From positions 1-26,145 of the IMG/VR virus record IMGVR_UViG_3300040801_002960: DNA of 26,145 nt. The stretch is one strand, 5' to 3'. Each line of letters begins with the position of its first letter. Within the stretch, counting starts at the first letter, position 1. Source of the stretch: a virus. Below the pieces are notes generated by a model, which saw only the letters and a list, made by a program, of their open reading frames with translations, had not been told where the DNA came from and made no database searches. Positions 1 through 6,557 of the stretch are shown here, one piece after another. The position numbers and the translations under genes are program-made.

Positions 1-10
1 AGTTCTTCAT
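1..10 (-). CDS. Start of a truncated downstream gene (window edge)
   Basis: Only the first three codons (Met-Lys-Asn) of a possible leftward gene lie in the window. The ATG at 10-8 is preceded on the minus strand by a strong Shine-Dalgarno sequence (GGAGG, about 8 nt upstream), and it follows the 55-residue gene ending at 49 with a 38-nt gap. This suggests that the leftward operon continues past the left edge. Nothing can be said about the product. Confidence 0.3.
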
Positions 11-48
11 CAGTCAGCCTCCGTGGTCTCCCGCTGCGGTTGTGCAAG

Positions 49-216
49 TTAGGCCATGCCTCGTCTATCGCACCAAGCATCAATGGCATGATGCCACTCC
101 TCGCGGGTCATGCCGTCGCCGTCCAGCCCATGCTCGACAAGCTCGTAGACGATGGGCCAGCCGTTGATGACGAACATCTTGAGGACGCGCCAGAGGAATG
201 CGAGTTTGGTCATCAT
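49..216 (-). CDS. Small hypothetical protein, 55 aa
   Basis: A 55-residue frame starts at ATG 216, overlapping the TGA of the exported Fn3-like gene (ATGA junction), and ends at TAA 51-49. The N-terminus (MMTKLAFLWRVLKMFVING) is hydrophobic and basic and could be a membrane-associated helix. The C-terminal half is acidic with several His and Trp residues (GDGMTREEWHHAIDAW). The phrase DGDGMTREEW resembles an EF-hand-like or helix-cap acidic loop, but no family is recognised. The translational coupling to the gene before it is the main reason to believe it is real. Its place beside possible lysis or envelope genes hints at a membrane role; this is inference only. Confidence 0.6.
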   Translation of the reverse strand: MMTKLAFLWRVLKMFVINGWPIVYELVEHGLDGDGMTREEWHHAIDAWCDRRGMA

Positions 217-512
217 GGCGTCGAGATAACCACTTTGACACCTGGAGCGACCAGTTCAAAGTCCGCTGGCTGCGACTGCGGGCTGGAGTCCTCTCCCCGG
301 TAAGCCGTCATCGTGATCGGTCCAGGTCCAGGGACCAGGCCAAGTGCCGCGCAGTCCCCGGCTCTGTCAGCGGGTGCCGCCGTGCCGACTTGCTCGCCAT
401 CCTGGTAGACGCGAAAGCCTTCGAGCCAGTCGGAGTCGCCGTACTCCCATTGCAGCTCGCAGGCCAGGGCTGTCAGGGGAAACATCGCAAGCATCATCAG
501 GGTCTTTTTCAT
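213..512 (-). CDS. Exported protein with a fibronectin type III-like domain, 99 aa
   Basis: Residues 1-18 look like a signal peptide: two lysines, a hydrophobic core (TLMMLAMFPLTALA) and an ALA-C junction, which could be a type I site or a weak lipobox with Cys18 as the modified residue. The remainder (CELQWEYG...GFRVYQDGEQVG...TMTAYRGEDSSPQSQP) follows the beta-strand pattern of a single fibronectin type III domain. The start overlaps the stop of the preceding gene (ATGA, 509-512). Fn3 domains are common in phage surface proteins, but an exported stand-alone one beside a membrane-anchored coiled-coil gene suggests an envelope-acting product, perhaps a spanin partner or a surface-exclusion lipoprotein. 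The domain call is moderate and the role is a guess. Confidence 0.6.
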   Translation of the reverse strand: MKKTLMMLAMFPLTALACELQWEYGDSDWLEGFRVYQDGEQVGTAAPADRAGDCAALGLVPGPGPITMTAYRGEDSSPQSQPADFELVAPGVKVVISTP

Positions 513-760
513 CGGATCATCCTATGTTGGAGCAGGTTCTCCTCATGGGCAGCAGAAAACTTCGGGGCCAACGCTTTTCGGTTTTCCTCCCGTTGTCGCA
601 CCTCAGCGATCTGCCAGGAAAGCTCATCGAGCAGGTCTTCAAAGGTCTCGCCGTGCCCGGTTGCAAAGCTGTTTTCGAGCATCCACTCAGCAAGCTTTTT
701 GCGCGTCCTCTTACGCTCAAGGGACAACACGAACTTCGTCTCGTCTGAAAAGTCGCTCAT
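509..760 (-). CDS. Hypothetical helical protein, 83 aa
   Basis: An 83-residue, highly charged, mostly helical protein (MSDFSDETKFVLSLERKRTRKKLAEW...) with no signal peptide or membrane segment. It overlaps both neighbours by four bases: its ATG sits in the stop of the 161-aa membrane protein (757-760) and its TGA overlaps the ATG of the Fn3-like gene (509-512). These overlaps indicate translational coupling inside the leftward late operon. A basic patch (ERKRTRKK) is followed by an acidic patch (ETFEDLLDEL). No family is recognised, and a DNA-binding or chaperone role cannot be told apart from the sequence. Confidence 0.65.
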   Translation of the reverse strand: MSDFSDETKFVLSLERKRTRKKLAEWMLENSFATGHGETFEDLLDELSWQIAEVRQREENRKALAPKFSAAHEENLLQHRMIR

Positions 761-1242
761 TTCCTCACCTTGCCGTTACCGTTTGCCCGGCCAAAAGTCT
801 CGATCTCCAGAGCGTCGAGTCGCCGGTCGTGGTGACGAAGCTCAGCATCGACGACATCGGCTCGCTTTCGCGCATCTGTGCCAGTGTAAGGGTCTGGTCT
901 GGCGCCGGAATTGGAAAGCAAACCACTGACCTTTCTCTCAATGTCATTAACCCGGTCTTCGTTCGACCCAATTCTTCGGATGTGAACGTCCGCCTCTCGA
1001 CGGTGCGCATCCATGTTTGCAATAGCCGATCCGACGCTGATGAGTGCGCCATCCACCTTTGCCTCAATTCTTTCGTCGTGGACTTTGATGTCGCGGACAG
1101 TTCCGGACATGACCTCGCACCGCTCGTTAAAGCGAGCCAGGTCTGCATCCCTGACAGCCCATAGAGCAGCAGTAGAAATAGAAGCAAGGATGGAGATCCC
1201 AGCAACTGCAATCTCTTTCCACCCGACACTATCCTCTGCCAC
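757..1242 (-). CDS. Membrane-anchored coiled-coil protein, candidate spanin or holin-associated, 161 aa
   Basis: Residues about 9-30 (KEIAVAGISILASISTAALW) form one hydrophobic segment near the N-terminus, followed by a long, charged, helical region rich in heptad-like spacing (DADLARFNERCEVMSG...DERIEAKVDGALISVG, then RRIGSNEDRVNDIERKVSGLL). One N-terminal anchor plus a periplasmic coiled coil is the plan of inner-membrane spanins and of some phage holin-neighbour proteins. It sits at the distal end of the structural operon next to an exported small protein, where lysis genes are often found. No endolysin is beside it; the amidase is in the other arm. The topology is visible in the sequence, while the lysis role is inferred and unproved. 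Confidence 0.65.
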   Translation of the reverse strand: MAEDSVGWKEIAVAGISILASISTAALWAVRDADLARFNERCEVMSGTVRDIKVHDERIEAKVDGALISVGSAIANMDAHRREADVHIRRIGSNEDRVNDIERKVSGLLSNSGARPDPYTGTDARKRADVVDAELRHHDRRLDALEIETFGRANGNGKVRK

Positions 1243-1257
1243 ATTTGCTTCTCTCTC

Positions 1258-2238
1258 TTACAGTAACCGCCACAAGGATGACCCAAGCGGCTGCATGGTG
1301 CCGTATGGATCGATGCCGATATAGGTGCTTGGGGTCGAAGGAGTTGGCCAATAGCCGGTGAACTCTCCTTCTTGGTCTCCAATGCGGATGGTCTCGCCAA
1401 GGGTCATCACCACGATCTCGCTCATGTTGTAGAGAGTGCCCGCGTAGCCGATGACGGTTACTCCGGTGTCGGTCCAGGTTCCGCCTGTCGAGCCTTGGAT
1501 GTTCTGCCAGAACAAATAGCGGCAGGATTCCTCATTGGCATAAAGCTGGCTCTTGCCGCGCAAGACGCCGGACTCTTGGACCGCGAAGTACCAATCTGCC
1601 TTCTCTGCTTGCCTATCACCATCCCAAGAGACGCAGTAGTAAACCGTCAGCGGGTTGCCGTCTGCATCGGTCTGCCATTCGCTCTGACCTTGTGAGAATG
1701 CGCCAGTTGTCCCGGCATACTGTGTCCACTCAGGATCGCTGTAGTGGTAGATCGCGTGGCCTGTCGGATCGCGGGTCGCAGCCGCGCCGTGAAGCTCGCA
1801 CCGCCAGCCCCACCCGGTCGCGGGATGACCCGCGCCGAAGTCGAACCACTTGTGCCTGAACTCCAAGTCGAAGGGTTCATTGGCTGCCGGGTACAGCCGC
1901 CCAGGCTCTAGTTCTCGTGGAGAATGTCCTTGGAAATTGGCGTATTGGAGGGGTCCGGTTGCAGTGCCATCGGCGTTGTTTCCGAGCGGTCGGAGTACCT
2001 CATACTCGGCCAGATCAGCGGCGATGTAGCTCCCGTCATATCCAGTGGAGGCGACAAGGATGGCATCCACAAGCTCAGGGCGTGAATCAATGTCGCCCTC
2101 TCCTGCCCAGACATAGACGTTCTCCCCGGTCTGCACGAAGTCTGCGACCGGTCCGCCCTTGGTTCCAGACGGCAAGTGGATCGCGTTATCGGTCAATTCG
2201 ACGGGACTGGTGGTCTTGATGATCTGGTTAATGGTCAT
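1258..2238 (-). CDS. Putative tail or fibre-associated virion protein, 326 aa
   Basis: A 326-residue soluble protein rich in Gly, Trp, Tyr and Thr with a beta-type composition (YVWAGEGDIDSRPELVDAI; HPATGWGWRCELHGAAA; TGGTWTDTGVTVIGYAGTLY). The C-terminal part (about residues 200-326) resembles the small, aromatic-rich beta domains of phage tail and receptor-binding proteins. Its ATG overlaps the stop of the BspA-repeat fibre gene (2235-2238), so the two are probably made together and may form one tail-tip assembly. No catalytic motif was recognised, and the assignment rests on gene order and composition. Confidence 0.55.
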   Translation of the reverse strand: MTINQIIKTTSPVELTDNAIHLPSGTKGGPVADFVQTGENVYVWAGEGDIDSRPELVDAILVASTGYDGSYIAADLAEYEVLRPLGNNADGTATGPLQYANFQGHSPRELEPGRLYPAANEPFDLEFRHKWFDFGAGHPATGWGWRCELHGAAATRDPTGHAIYHYSDPEWTQYAGTTGAFSQGQSEWQTDADGNPLTVYYCVSWDGDRQAEKADWYFAVQESGVLRGKSQLYANEESCRYLFWQNIQGSTGGTWTDTGVTVIGYAGTLYNMSEIVVMTLGETIRIGDQEGEFTGYWPTPSTPSTYIGIDPYGTMQPLGSSLWRLL

Positions 2239-4454
2239 GCCTCACCCCCATCAGTAATCGTCCACAGGTTCGGCGCTTCGGTCAGCACCCCACGAGCCGT
2301 AGCTGCATCAGATGGTGCGGCGGTGTAGGTCGAGCTTCCGAAGCTCCAAACTAGCCCACTGGTGACAGTCTGCGCGGACCAGGCGATAAGCGTGGCGTCG
2401 TATAGCGCGGTGGTAGTGGCAGCGAGCGCCATAAAACCCACGCTGCCGCCTGCCGTTATTGCCTCGACATTAAATCCACTTACGTCGATGGAAGTCAGAC
2501 TGGAGCAGTTATAGAACATGTAGAAAATCGTCGTAACACTAGAAGTGTCAAACCCACTCACATCCAGAGAAGTCAGGCTAGAACATCCATTGAACATGTA
2601 GCCCATGTTCGTGACGATTGAAGTGTCAAACCCACTTACGTCCAGGGAAGTAAGGCTAGAACAACCGGCGAACATTTGGAGCATGTTCGTGACGATTGAA
2701 GTGTCGAATCCACTCACATCCAGAGAAGTCAGGTTGGAGCAGTTTTGGAACATATAAGACATGTTCGTAACGCGTTGTGTATCAAACCCGCTCACATCCA
2801 GAGAAGTCAGGCTGGAGCAGTTTTGGAACATATAAGCCATGCTAGTAACGCGCGACGTATCAAACCCGCTCACATCCAGAGTCGTCATACTGGAGCAGTT
2901 GTAGAATGTACGGGTCATATCCGTAACGCTACTTGATGGCCCATCCGCAGCGTTTGCAGTAACTAGATTCGTTGCTCCTCTAAAAGCCGTTGACAAGCTA
3001 ACCTGCCCCAACTTACCCCACTGGTCGATTGACTTAACCAGCGCAGCAGAGGTTCGATTCTCCTCTTTCGTGTAATAGTCGATGTGCGTCCACAAACCTT
3101 TGATCGAGATTTGATACTCACCCGCCGAGGCATAGACGTGATGCCTATCCGCGTCATCATGCGCAGTGATCGTGGAGGTTGCTGACCCATCGCCCCAATC
3201 GACAACCGCGTTGTAGGTGCCAGAGGCGGAGGTCGGCAAATAGAAGTCGAATGCCGGGGTCGCGGTCTCGATGGTAAACAGCATCGGCGCTGCCCCATCC
3301 CGTACCCATACCTCGCCCCAAGCAGTCCCGACACCGGGCTCGCTGGTAGCTCCGGAGGTGTGGGTACTGATCGCCACATAGACCCAACCTGCGTACTGCA
3401 CCGAGTCACATGCGGCATAGCTGGTGCCGGTCGTCCACTCGCCGCGCAAATTGGGAGAGGCGCAACCCTCGTAGACCGTGAAGGAGTCGATGGTCAGCGG
3501 CTCATCCGCAACGAGGTCGGTGCCATTGGCGTAGCTGACCCCGCCGATCCAGTCGGTAGCGGAGTCGGACAGCGTGGTGGTGACAGCCTGGAAGAGATTC
3601 GGCGTGGTGATGCTCGCGTCGTCGTAGTCGATGGCGTCTGCTGCTCTGGTGAGTTCCGTGCCGGTGGTGAGGATGCGGGATGTTGGTTTGTCTCCAGCTT
3701 CCATCTGCGCCCATAGAATGTCGATGTACTCTGTTCCGTCCGGGTCTATCATTCTGTGAAGTGAAGAAACATCTGACATACCCATCTGCACAATAGACGA
3801 AAGGTCTGTATTTATGTCAAAGACAACGATGCAGCGCCAGGTTGAGGAATCCAAAGCGACCATGCTGGAGGAAACGTAACCAGTCGATGTAAAGGCATTG
3901 GTTGTGCCATTGATAAGGTCAAACGTAACCGATGCTCCGCCGTCAGACAATGCCCCAACAGAGAGCACAAAATACTGTGCACCCAAATTACCCTTATCTA
4001 CATCTGCCCAGGCGCAATACCTCCCGGCTTGTGGAAATGTATTAGCACTCGCAGGACGTGCCCCGGTTGCAAAATTGCCTGTCCCTGCTGTTGCGGTCAT
4101 TCTCGTGCCGCTCACCGTGCATTGCGTTTGCGCGACCCAATTATCTAATGCAGACGAATAGATAATCCGGTTCGTCGCACTCGGCTCCATCAGCGGCTTG
4201 CCCGTACCGGTATAGACCCCCTCGCTCACTCGCGTTGCGCCGTACCAACGAACCTCATTGACCGCACACTGCACATGCACCCCGCTCGGCTGCTCATGGT
4301 AAGCAGTCGAAGCGCGGCTGAAGGTCGCGGCGTCGTCGAGGGTCAGAGATTCGAGGAGGTCTTGGAAGAGGAACGCATCGCCGGCTGTGGCCGCAGCCAC
4401 AGAGCTGAAGCTATTAAACAACCGAAACCTATCAAGTGCGCGGAAGCCAGACAT
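2235..4454 (-). CDS. Tail fibre-like protein with BspA/DUF285 repeats, 739 aa
   Basis: Likely the receptor-binding or fibre protein. The N-terminal part (about 1-300) contains a phage tail pattern with a concanavalin/CBM-like section (ATFSRASTAYHEQPSG; EPSATNRIIYSSALDNW). At about 385-460 is a PKD/BspA-type lead-in (VVDWGDGSATSTITAHDD, then HHVYASAGEYQISIKG). From about 508 to 665 come six 26-residue units of the form VTxMxxMFxNCSSLTSLDVSGFDTS, the signature of the DUF285/BspA-like leucine-rich repeat family found on surface proteins of many bacteria. Each repeat is exactly 78 bp in DNA. A short capping domain follows (ALYDATLIAWSAQ...). It lies 9 bp downstream of a small virion gene and overlaps the 326-aa gene. 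The surface-recognition role is inferred from the family and its position. Confidence 0.75.
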   Translation of the reverse strand: MSGFRALDRFRLFNSFSSVAAATAGDAFLFQDLLESLTLDDAATFSRASTAYHEQPSGVHVQCAVNEVRWYGATRVSEGVYTGTGKPLMEPSATNRIIYSSALDNWVAQTQCTVSGTRMTATAGTGNFATGARPASANTFPQAGRYCAWADVDKGNLGAQYFVLSVGALSDGGASVTFDLINGTTNAFTSTGYVSSSMVALDSSTWRCIVVFDINTDLSSIVQMGMSDVSSLHRMIDPDGTEYIDILWAQMEAGDKPTSRILTTGTELTRAADAIDYDDASITTPNLFQAVTTTLSDSATDWIGGVSYANGTDLVADEPLTIDSFTVYEGCASPNLRGEWTTGTSYAACDSVQYAGWVYVAISTHTSGATSEPGVGTAWGEVWVRDGAAPMLFTIETATPAFDFYLPTSASGTYNAVVDWGDGSATSTITAHDDADRHHVYASAGEYQISIKGLWTHIDYYTKEENRTSAALVKSIDQWGKLGQVSLSTAFRGATNLVTANAADGPSSSVTDMTRTFYNCSSMTTLDVSGFDTSRVTSMAYMFQNCSSLTSLDVSGFDTQRVTNMSYMFQNCSNLTSLDVSGFDTSIVTNMLQMFAGCSSLTSLDVSGFDTSIVTNMGYMFNGCSSLTSLDVSGFDTSSVTTIFYMFYNCSSLTSIDVSGFNVEAITAGGSVGFMALAATTTALYDATLIAWSAQTVTSGLVWSFGSSTYTAAPSDAATARGVLTEAPNLWTITDGGEA
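2460..2930. repeat. Six tandem 78-bp coding repeats (DUF285/PARCEL type)
   Basis: The anchor CTCACATC or CTTACGTC recurs at 2479, 2557, 2635, 2713, 2791 and 2869, exactly 78 bp apart. In three units a GAACAT...ATGTTC inverted repeat marks the end of the unit (for example near 2592-2610, 2671-2690 and 2747-2766), and it is degraded in the outer units. Near-identical DNA between units suggests recent tandem duplication or conversion. Confidence 0.85.
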
Positions 4455-4463
4455 CAGAGCACC

Positions 4464-4718
4464 TTATAGAGTAACCACAAACATTGCAGTCACAGCAGAA
4501 GTTACGCGCGCGTAGAGGAAACCGGCTCCGATATTGTCTCGCGTGATGACCAGCTCCGACCCGCGCAGTTGATGTCCCACTACGGTCGGCGCAGTCTCCG
4601 TCGCCACCGCAGCACACTCCCATGTGACATCCGAGAGACACTGGATGAGAACTGGATCATCCGTATCGTCTGCCAGCTTTGTCCACGCCGTAGTAACCGC
4701 AGTGTTTGAAGTAGCCAT
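4464..4718 (-). CDS. Small putative virion or decoration protein, 84 aa
   Basis: An 84-residue Thr/Val/Ala-rich beta-type protein (MATSNTAVTTAWTKLADDTD, ending AFLYAR-like strands and VTAMFVVTL). Short proteins with this pattern, in which a polar N-terminal tail leads into a single beta domain of the type 'value, uncertainty, visible, TxxV', are commonly found between the connector and fibre genes of phages. Its start is 7 bp from the stop of the adaptor gene and its stop is 9 bp before the fibre start, so it belongs to the same transcript. No precise function is recognised. Confidence 0.6.
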   Translation of the reverse strand: MATSNTAVTTAWTKLADDTDDPVLIQCLSDVTWECAAVATETAPTVVGHQLRGSELVITRDNIGAGFLYARVTSAVTAMFVVTL

Positions 4719-4725
4719 TTGGATC

Positions 4726-5424
4726 TCACATTAAAGCTGAGGCGCCCACAATAGAGGGCACGTAATAACGTTTGAAGGCATGTTCGAGAGGGATACCGAT
4801 CAGCTGAACTCGTTCATTGAGCCGCTTCTGCGCACCCTCTGAGGAAAACTCCGCGGCAAAGAGTCGGAGAACCCGCCACTTAATCACGTCGTGGAAGTTT
4901 TCATGCCAGATCGGCTCATCATCCGACTGAGTGAATCGGCCTGGCTCCATCCACCACGTCGCATAAATATCGTAGATCGCAGAAGGAGTTGGATCAACTA
5001 GCCACTTCTTTTCCGGCGTCCGTACCAGCCATTGCGGCGCGCCACCCGAGTCCGAGTAAGCGCGCTCCTCTTCAACCCACGAGTCGTAAGACCGGACAAA
5101 GACCGGAAGCCGCGCCGTGGTCCCATCGAGCACTGCGTAGATGGAATGAATATCAATCTCTCGGACGCTGCTTTTCGTGTATTCTTGCGTCCCAGACACC
5201 GTAGTAAGAAAGAGTCCTCGCTTTGACATGAAGTCGGCCTGGATGCACTCCTGCTGGATTTGCAGGTTCACATCATTGACCCATCTCACGATGTTGCGCT
5301 GAGTCGGATCAGTCAGGTAATAGTTTCCTCCAGAGTCCTTTCCAAGATTCGTAGAGGTCAAAGTCAACGGGCGGCCGTTAGCTTCTTCCCACACGCTCTC
5401 GCAGATTTCTTTGAATGTAGGCAT
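4726..5424 (-). CDS. Head-tail adaptor (P22 gp4-like tail accessory factor family), 232 aa
   Basis: A 232-residue, mainly helical protein whose features fit the phage adaptor proteins that bind under the portal ring: a short N-terminal helix (MPTFKEICESVWEEANG), a helical face with NIVRWVNDVNLQIQQEC, a mid-protein beta section (TVSGTQEYT, then IHSIYAVLDG), a proline- and aromatic-rich stretch (IYDIYATWWMEPGRF) and a C-terminal helical pair (HDVIKWRVLRLFAAEFSS) that is typical of the family. Length is close to that of known adaptors of this type. It is encoded after the capsid and decoration genes and before the fibres, the expected position. It would join the portal to the tail and help to close the DNA-filled head. 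The call is by pattern, without a search. Confidence 0.65.
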   Translation of the reverse strand: MPTFKEICESVWEEANGRPLTLTSTNLGKDSGGNYYLTDPTQRNIVRWVNDVNLQIQQECIQADFMSKRGLFLTTVSGTQEYTKSSVREIDIHSIYAVLDGTTARLPVFVRSYDSWVEEERAYSDSGGAPQWLVRTPEKKWLVDPTPSAIYDIYATWWMEPGRFTQSDDEPIWHENFHDVIKWRVLRLFAAEFSSEGAQKRLNERVQLIGIPLEHAFKRYYVPSIVGASALM

Positions 5425-5453
5425 TAGTGTATGGCTAAAAAGCGCGCGATGTC

Positions 5454-5461
5454 CCGTATGG
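5454..5461. other. CCGTATGG motif in the gap 5425-5474
   Basis: The 50-bp gap between the adaptor gene and the 152-aa gene contains CCCGTATGGTTTTCCC, read on the minus strand as AAAACCATACGGG. The same AAAA(A/G)CC(A/G)TA(T/C)GG motif recurs in non-coding DNA of the rightward arm at 15906, 16194, 16451, 16745 and 17325. Its role is unknown. Confidence 0.4.
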
Positions 5462-5474
5462 TTTTCCCTACAAA

Positions 5475-5933
5475 CTACCTGACCATATCCTTGATCTTGT
5501 TATACCACTCCATCCCTTTCGGATTCGTGTCGCGGAAGTGATGAGGGTAGCGGAGCAGATTCGACGAGTCCTGAGTCTGCGTCGTGACACCATTCGCGGC
5601 GATCTTATAGCCGAAGTTCCATGCCTGGTGCTTGGCCGTGGCCAGAATCTCCAGCACGTAGCGTGGAACCTTCCGCCACTCGCCGCGGATGAAGTAGAAG
5701 GACTTGCCGTTAACGGAGATGTCAACAAGCCGCGTGGTATCGCTTTGGTCGTAAGACGGAAGGATCATCACCTCGATCTCTTCGGCCATGAAGGACAGCT
5801 CCTTCGCATAAGCATCCAGCTCTTCGACCTGCGCCTCGACAACCGGGGCGACCAGCGACTCTTCGTCCGAGACAACCGAACTGTGAACCTTTTTCGGCTC
5901 AGTGCTCTCATTCTTCTGGGTGTAAGTAGGCAT
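5475..5933 (-). CDS. Hypothetical virion-module protein, 152 aa
   Basis: A 152-residue protein. The first 35 residues are polar and probably disordered (MPTYTQKNESTEPKKVHSS), followed by an acidic helical stretch (VEELDAYAKELSFMAEEIEV) and a compact domain with aromatic residues (FYFIRGEWRKVPRYVLEILA; AKHQAWNFGYKIA; SSNLLRYPHHFRDTNPKGMEWYN). The pattern KxFYFIRGEWRKVPRYVLEIL is reminiscent of small proteins coded between the capsid and connector genes in many phages, which suggests a head-completion or connector-accessory role. It lies between the hairpin at 5953-5971 and the adaptor gene. No named family can be given. Confidence 0.6.
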   Translation of the reverse strand: MPTYTQKNESTEPKKVHSSVVSDEESLVAPVVEAQVEELDAYAKELSFMAEEIEVMILPSYDQSDTTRLVDISVNGKSFYFIRGEWRKVPRYVLEILATAKHQAWNFGYKIAANGVTTQTQDSSNLLRYPHHFRDTNPKGMEWYNKIKDMVR

Positions 5934-5952
5934 CGTAGTATTCTCGTGAGGA

Positions 5953-5975
5953 GGCGGGGACTAGCCCCGCCTTTT
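5953..5975 (+). terminator. GC-rich hairpin after the capsid/decoration genes
   Basis: A perfect 7-bp stem (GGCGGGG, 5953-5959, pairing with CCCCGCC, 5965-5971) closes a 5-nt ACTAG loop and is followed by TTTT on the plus strand. As a U-tract terminator it points rightward, against the late operon, and could stop antisense readthrough. On the minus strand the hairpin stands 20-40 nt upstream of the 152-aa gene without a U tract, where it may dampen transcription or protect the abundant capsid mRNA. Confidence 0.5.
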
Positions 5976-5985
5976 GGTTTCGGGC

Positions 5986-6354
5986 TTAGCCCATCGCAAT
6001 CCAGACAACATCATCGTTGTCTGTCTCGAGGCCCGCAGTCGCCACCGTAACAGCGAACTGTCGGCCCGAGGCGCCCTCAGTCGTCAGAACCGAGATACCG
6101 CCAGCCTCGTAGGTGCGAGTGCCAGCAGCCACGGTCTTCAGGCCGAAGACGTTGCCCGAGGTAGCGTCCAGGTTCGAGTCCACGAAGTACTCGATCTCGA
6201 CGCGATCGGTGAGGTTGACGACGCGGACGTACTTGGGAGCAAAGCCGGTCGTGATGGTGAAGTTTGCGGCGGTTCGAGTCCCCGTGCGGGAGCCCATCGC
6301 CACATTCGGCCCTTCCACGCGGGCCGGAAGCAGGACATTGGAAGTGAGTGCCAT
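5986..6354 (-). CDS. Putative head decoration protein, 122 aa
   Basis: A 122-residue beta-rich protein (MALTSNVLLPARVEGPNVAM; ITTGFAPKYVRVVNLTDRVE; GTRTYEAGGISVLTTEG; VWIAMG). The pattern TGFxPxYVxVxNxTDRVxIEY...TSGNVFGL...GTRTYExGGI is common for proteins coded just after the major capsid protein in phages of the N4-gp56 capsid type, where they are taken as capsid decoration or stabilising proteins. A GAGG ribosome site lies about 11 nt upstream. It is 11 bp from the 63-aa gene and near the hairpin at 5953. The decoration role is inferred from position and pattern. Confidence 0.6.
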   Translation of the reverse strand: MALTSNVLLPARVEGPNVAMGSRTGTRTAANFTITTGFAPKYVRVVNLTDRVEIEYFVDSNLDATSGNVFGLKTVAAGTRTYEAGGISVLTTEGASGRQFAVTVATAGLETDNDDVVWIAMG

Positions 6355-6365
6355 GAGAAAATACC

Positions 6366-6557
6366 TCAGTCGTCAATGATAGCGGAGACAGTGGTGACGA
6401 TGCTGGTTCCAGTCAGAGCAGCCTCGGAATCCAGCACAGCCCCCACAGCTTCGAGTGCGTCGAGAACGGCATCCATCCAGGCGGCCAAAGAGTCCGCCTG
6501 GACTGCACCGATTCCCGAACGAAGGACAGCCTTCGTATCTACGGTGCTAACTGCCAT
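6366..6557 (-). CDS. Small hypothetical protein, 63 aa
   Basis: The start is the ATG at 6557, which overlaps the TAA stop of the major capsid gene (TAATG), making translational coupling likely; longer upstream starts lie inside the capsid gene and are not chosen. The 63 residues are Ala/Val/Leu-rich and probably helical (VSTVDTKAVLRSGIGAVQAD; SLAAWMDAVLDALEAVGAVL), ending in a Thr/Ser/Ile-rich tail. Such small proteins between capsid and decoration genes are frequent in phages, but no family is recognised. Confidence 0.6.
   Translation of the reverse strand: MAVSTVDTKAVLRSGIGAVQADSLAAWMDAVLDALEAVGAVLDSEAALTGTSIVTTVSAIIDD

Noticed and set aside
198-929. Long plus-strand frames opposite the left-end genes
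   Set aside because: They are antisense readings of tightly coupled minus-strand genes and contain Arg/Ser-rich shadow sequence.
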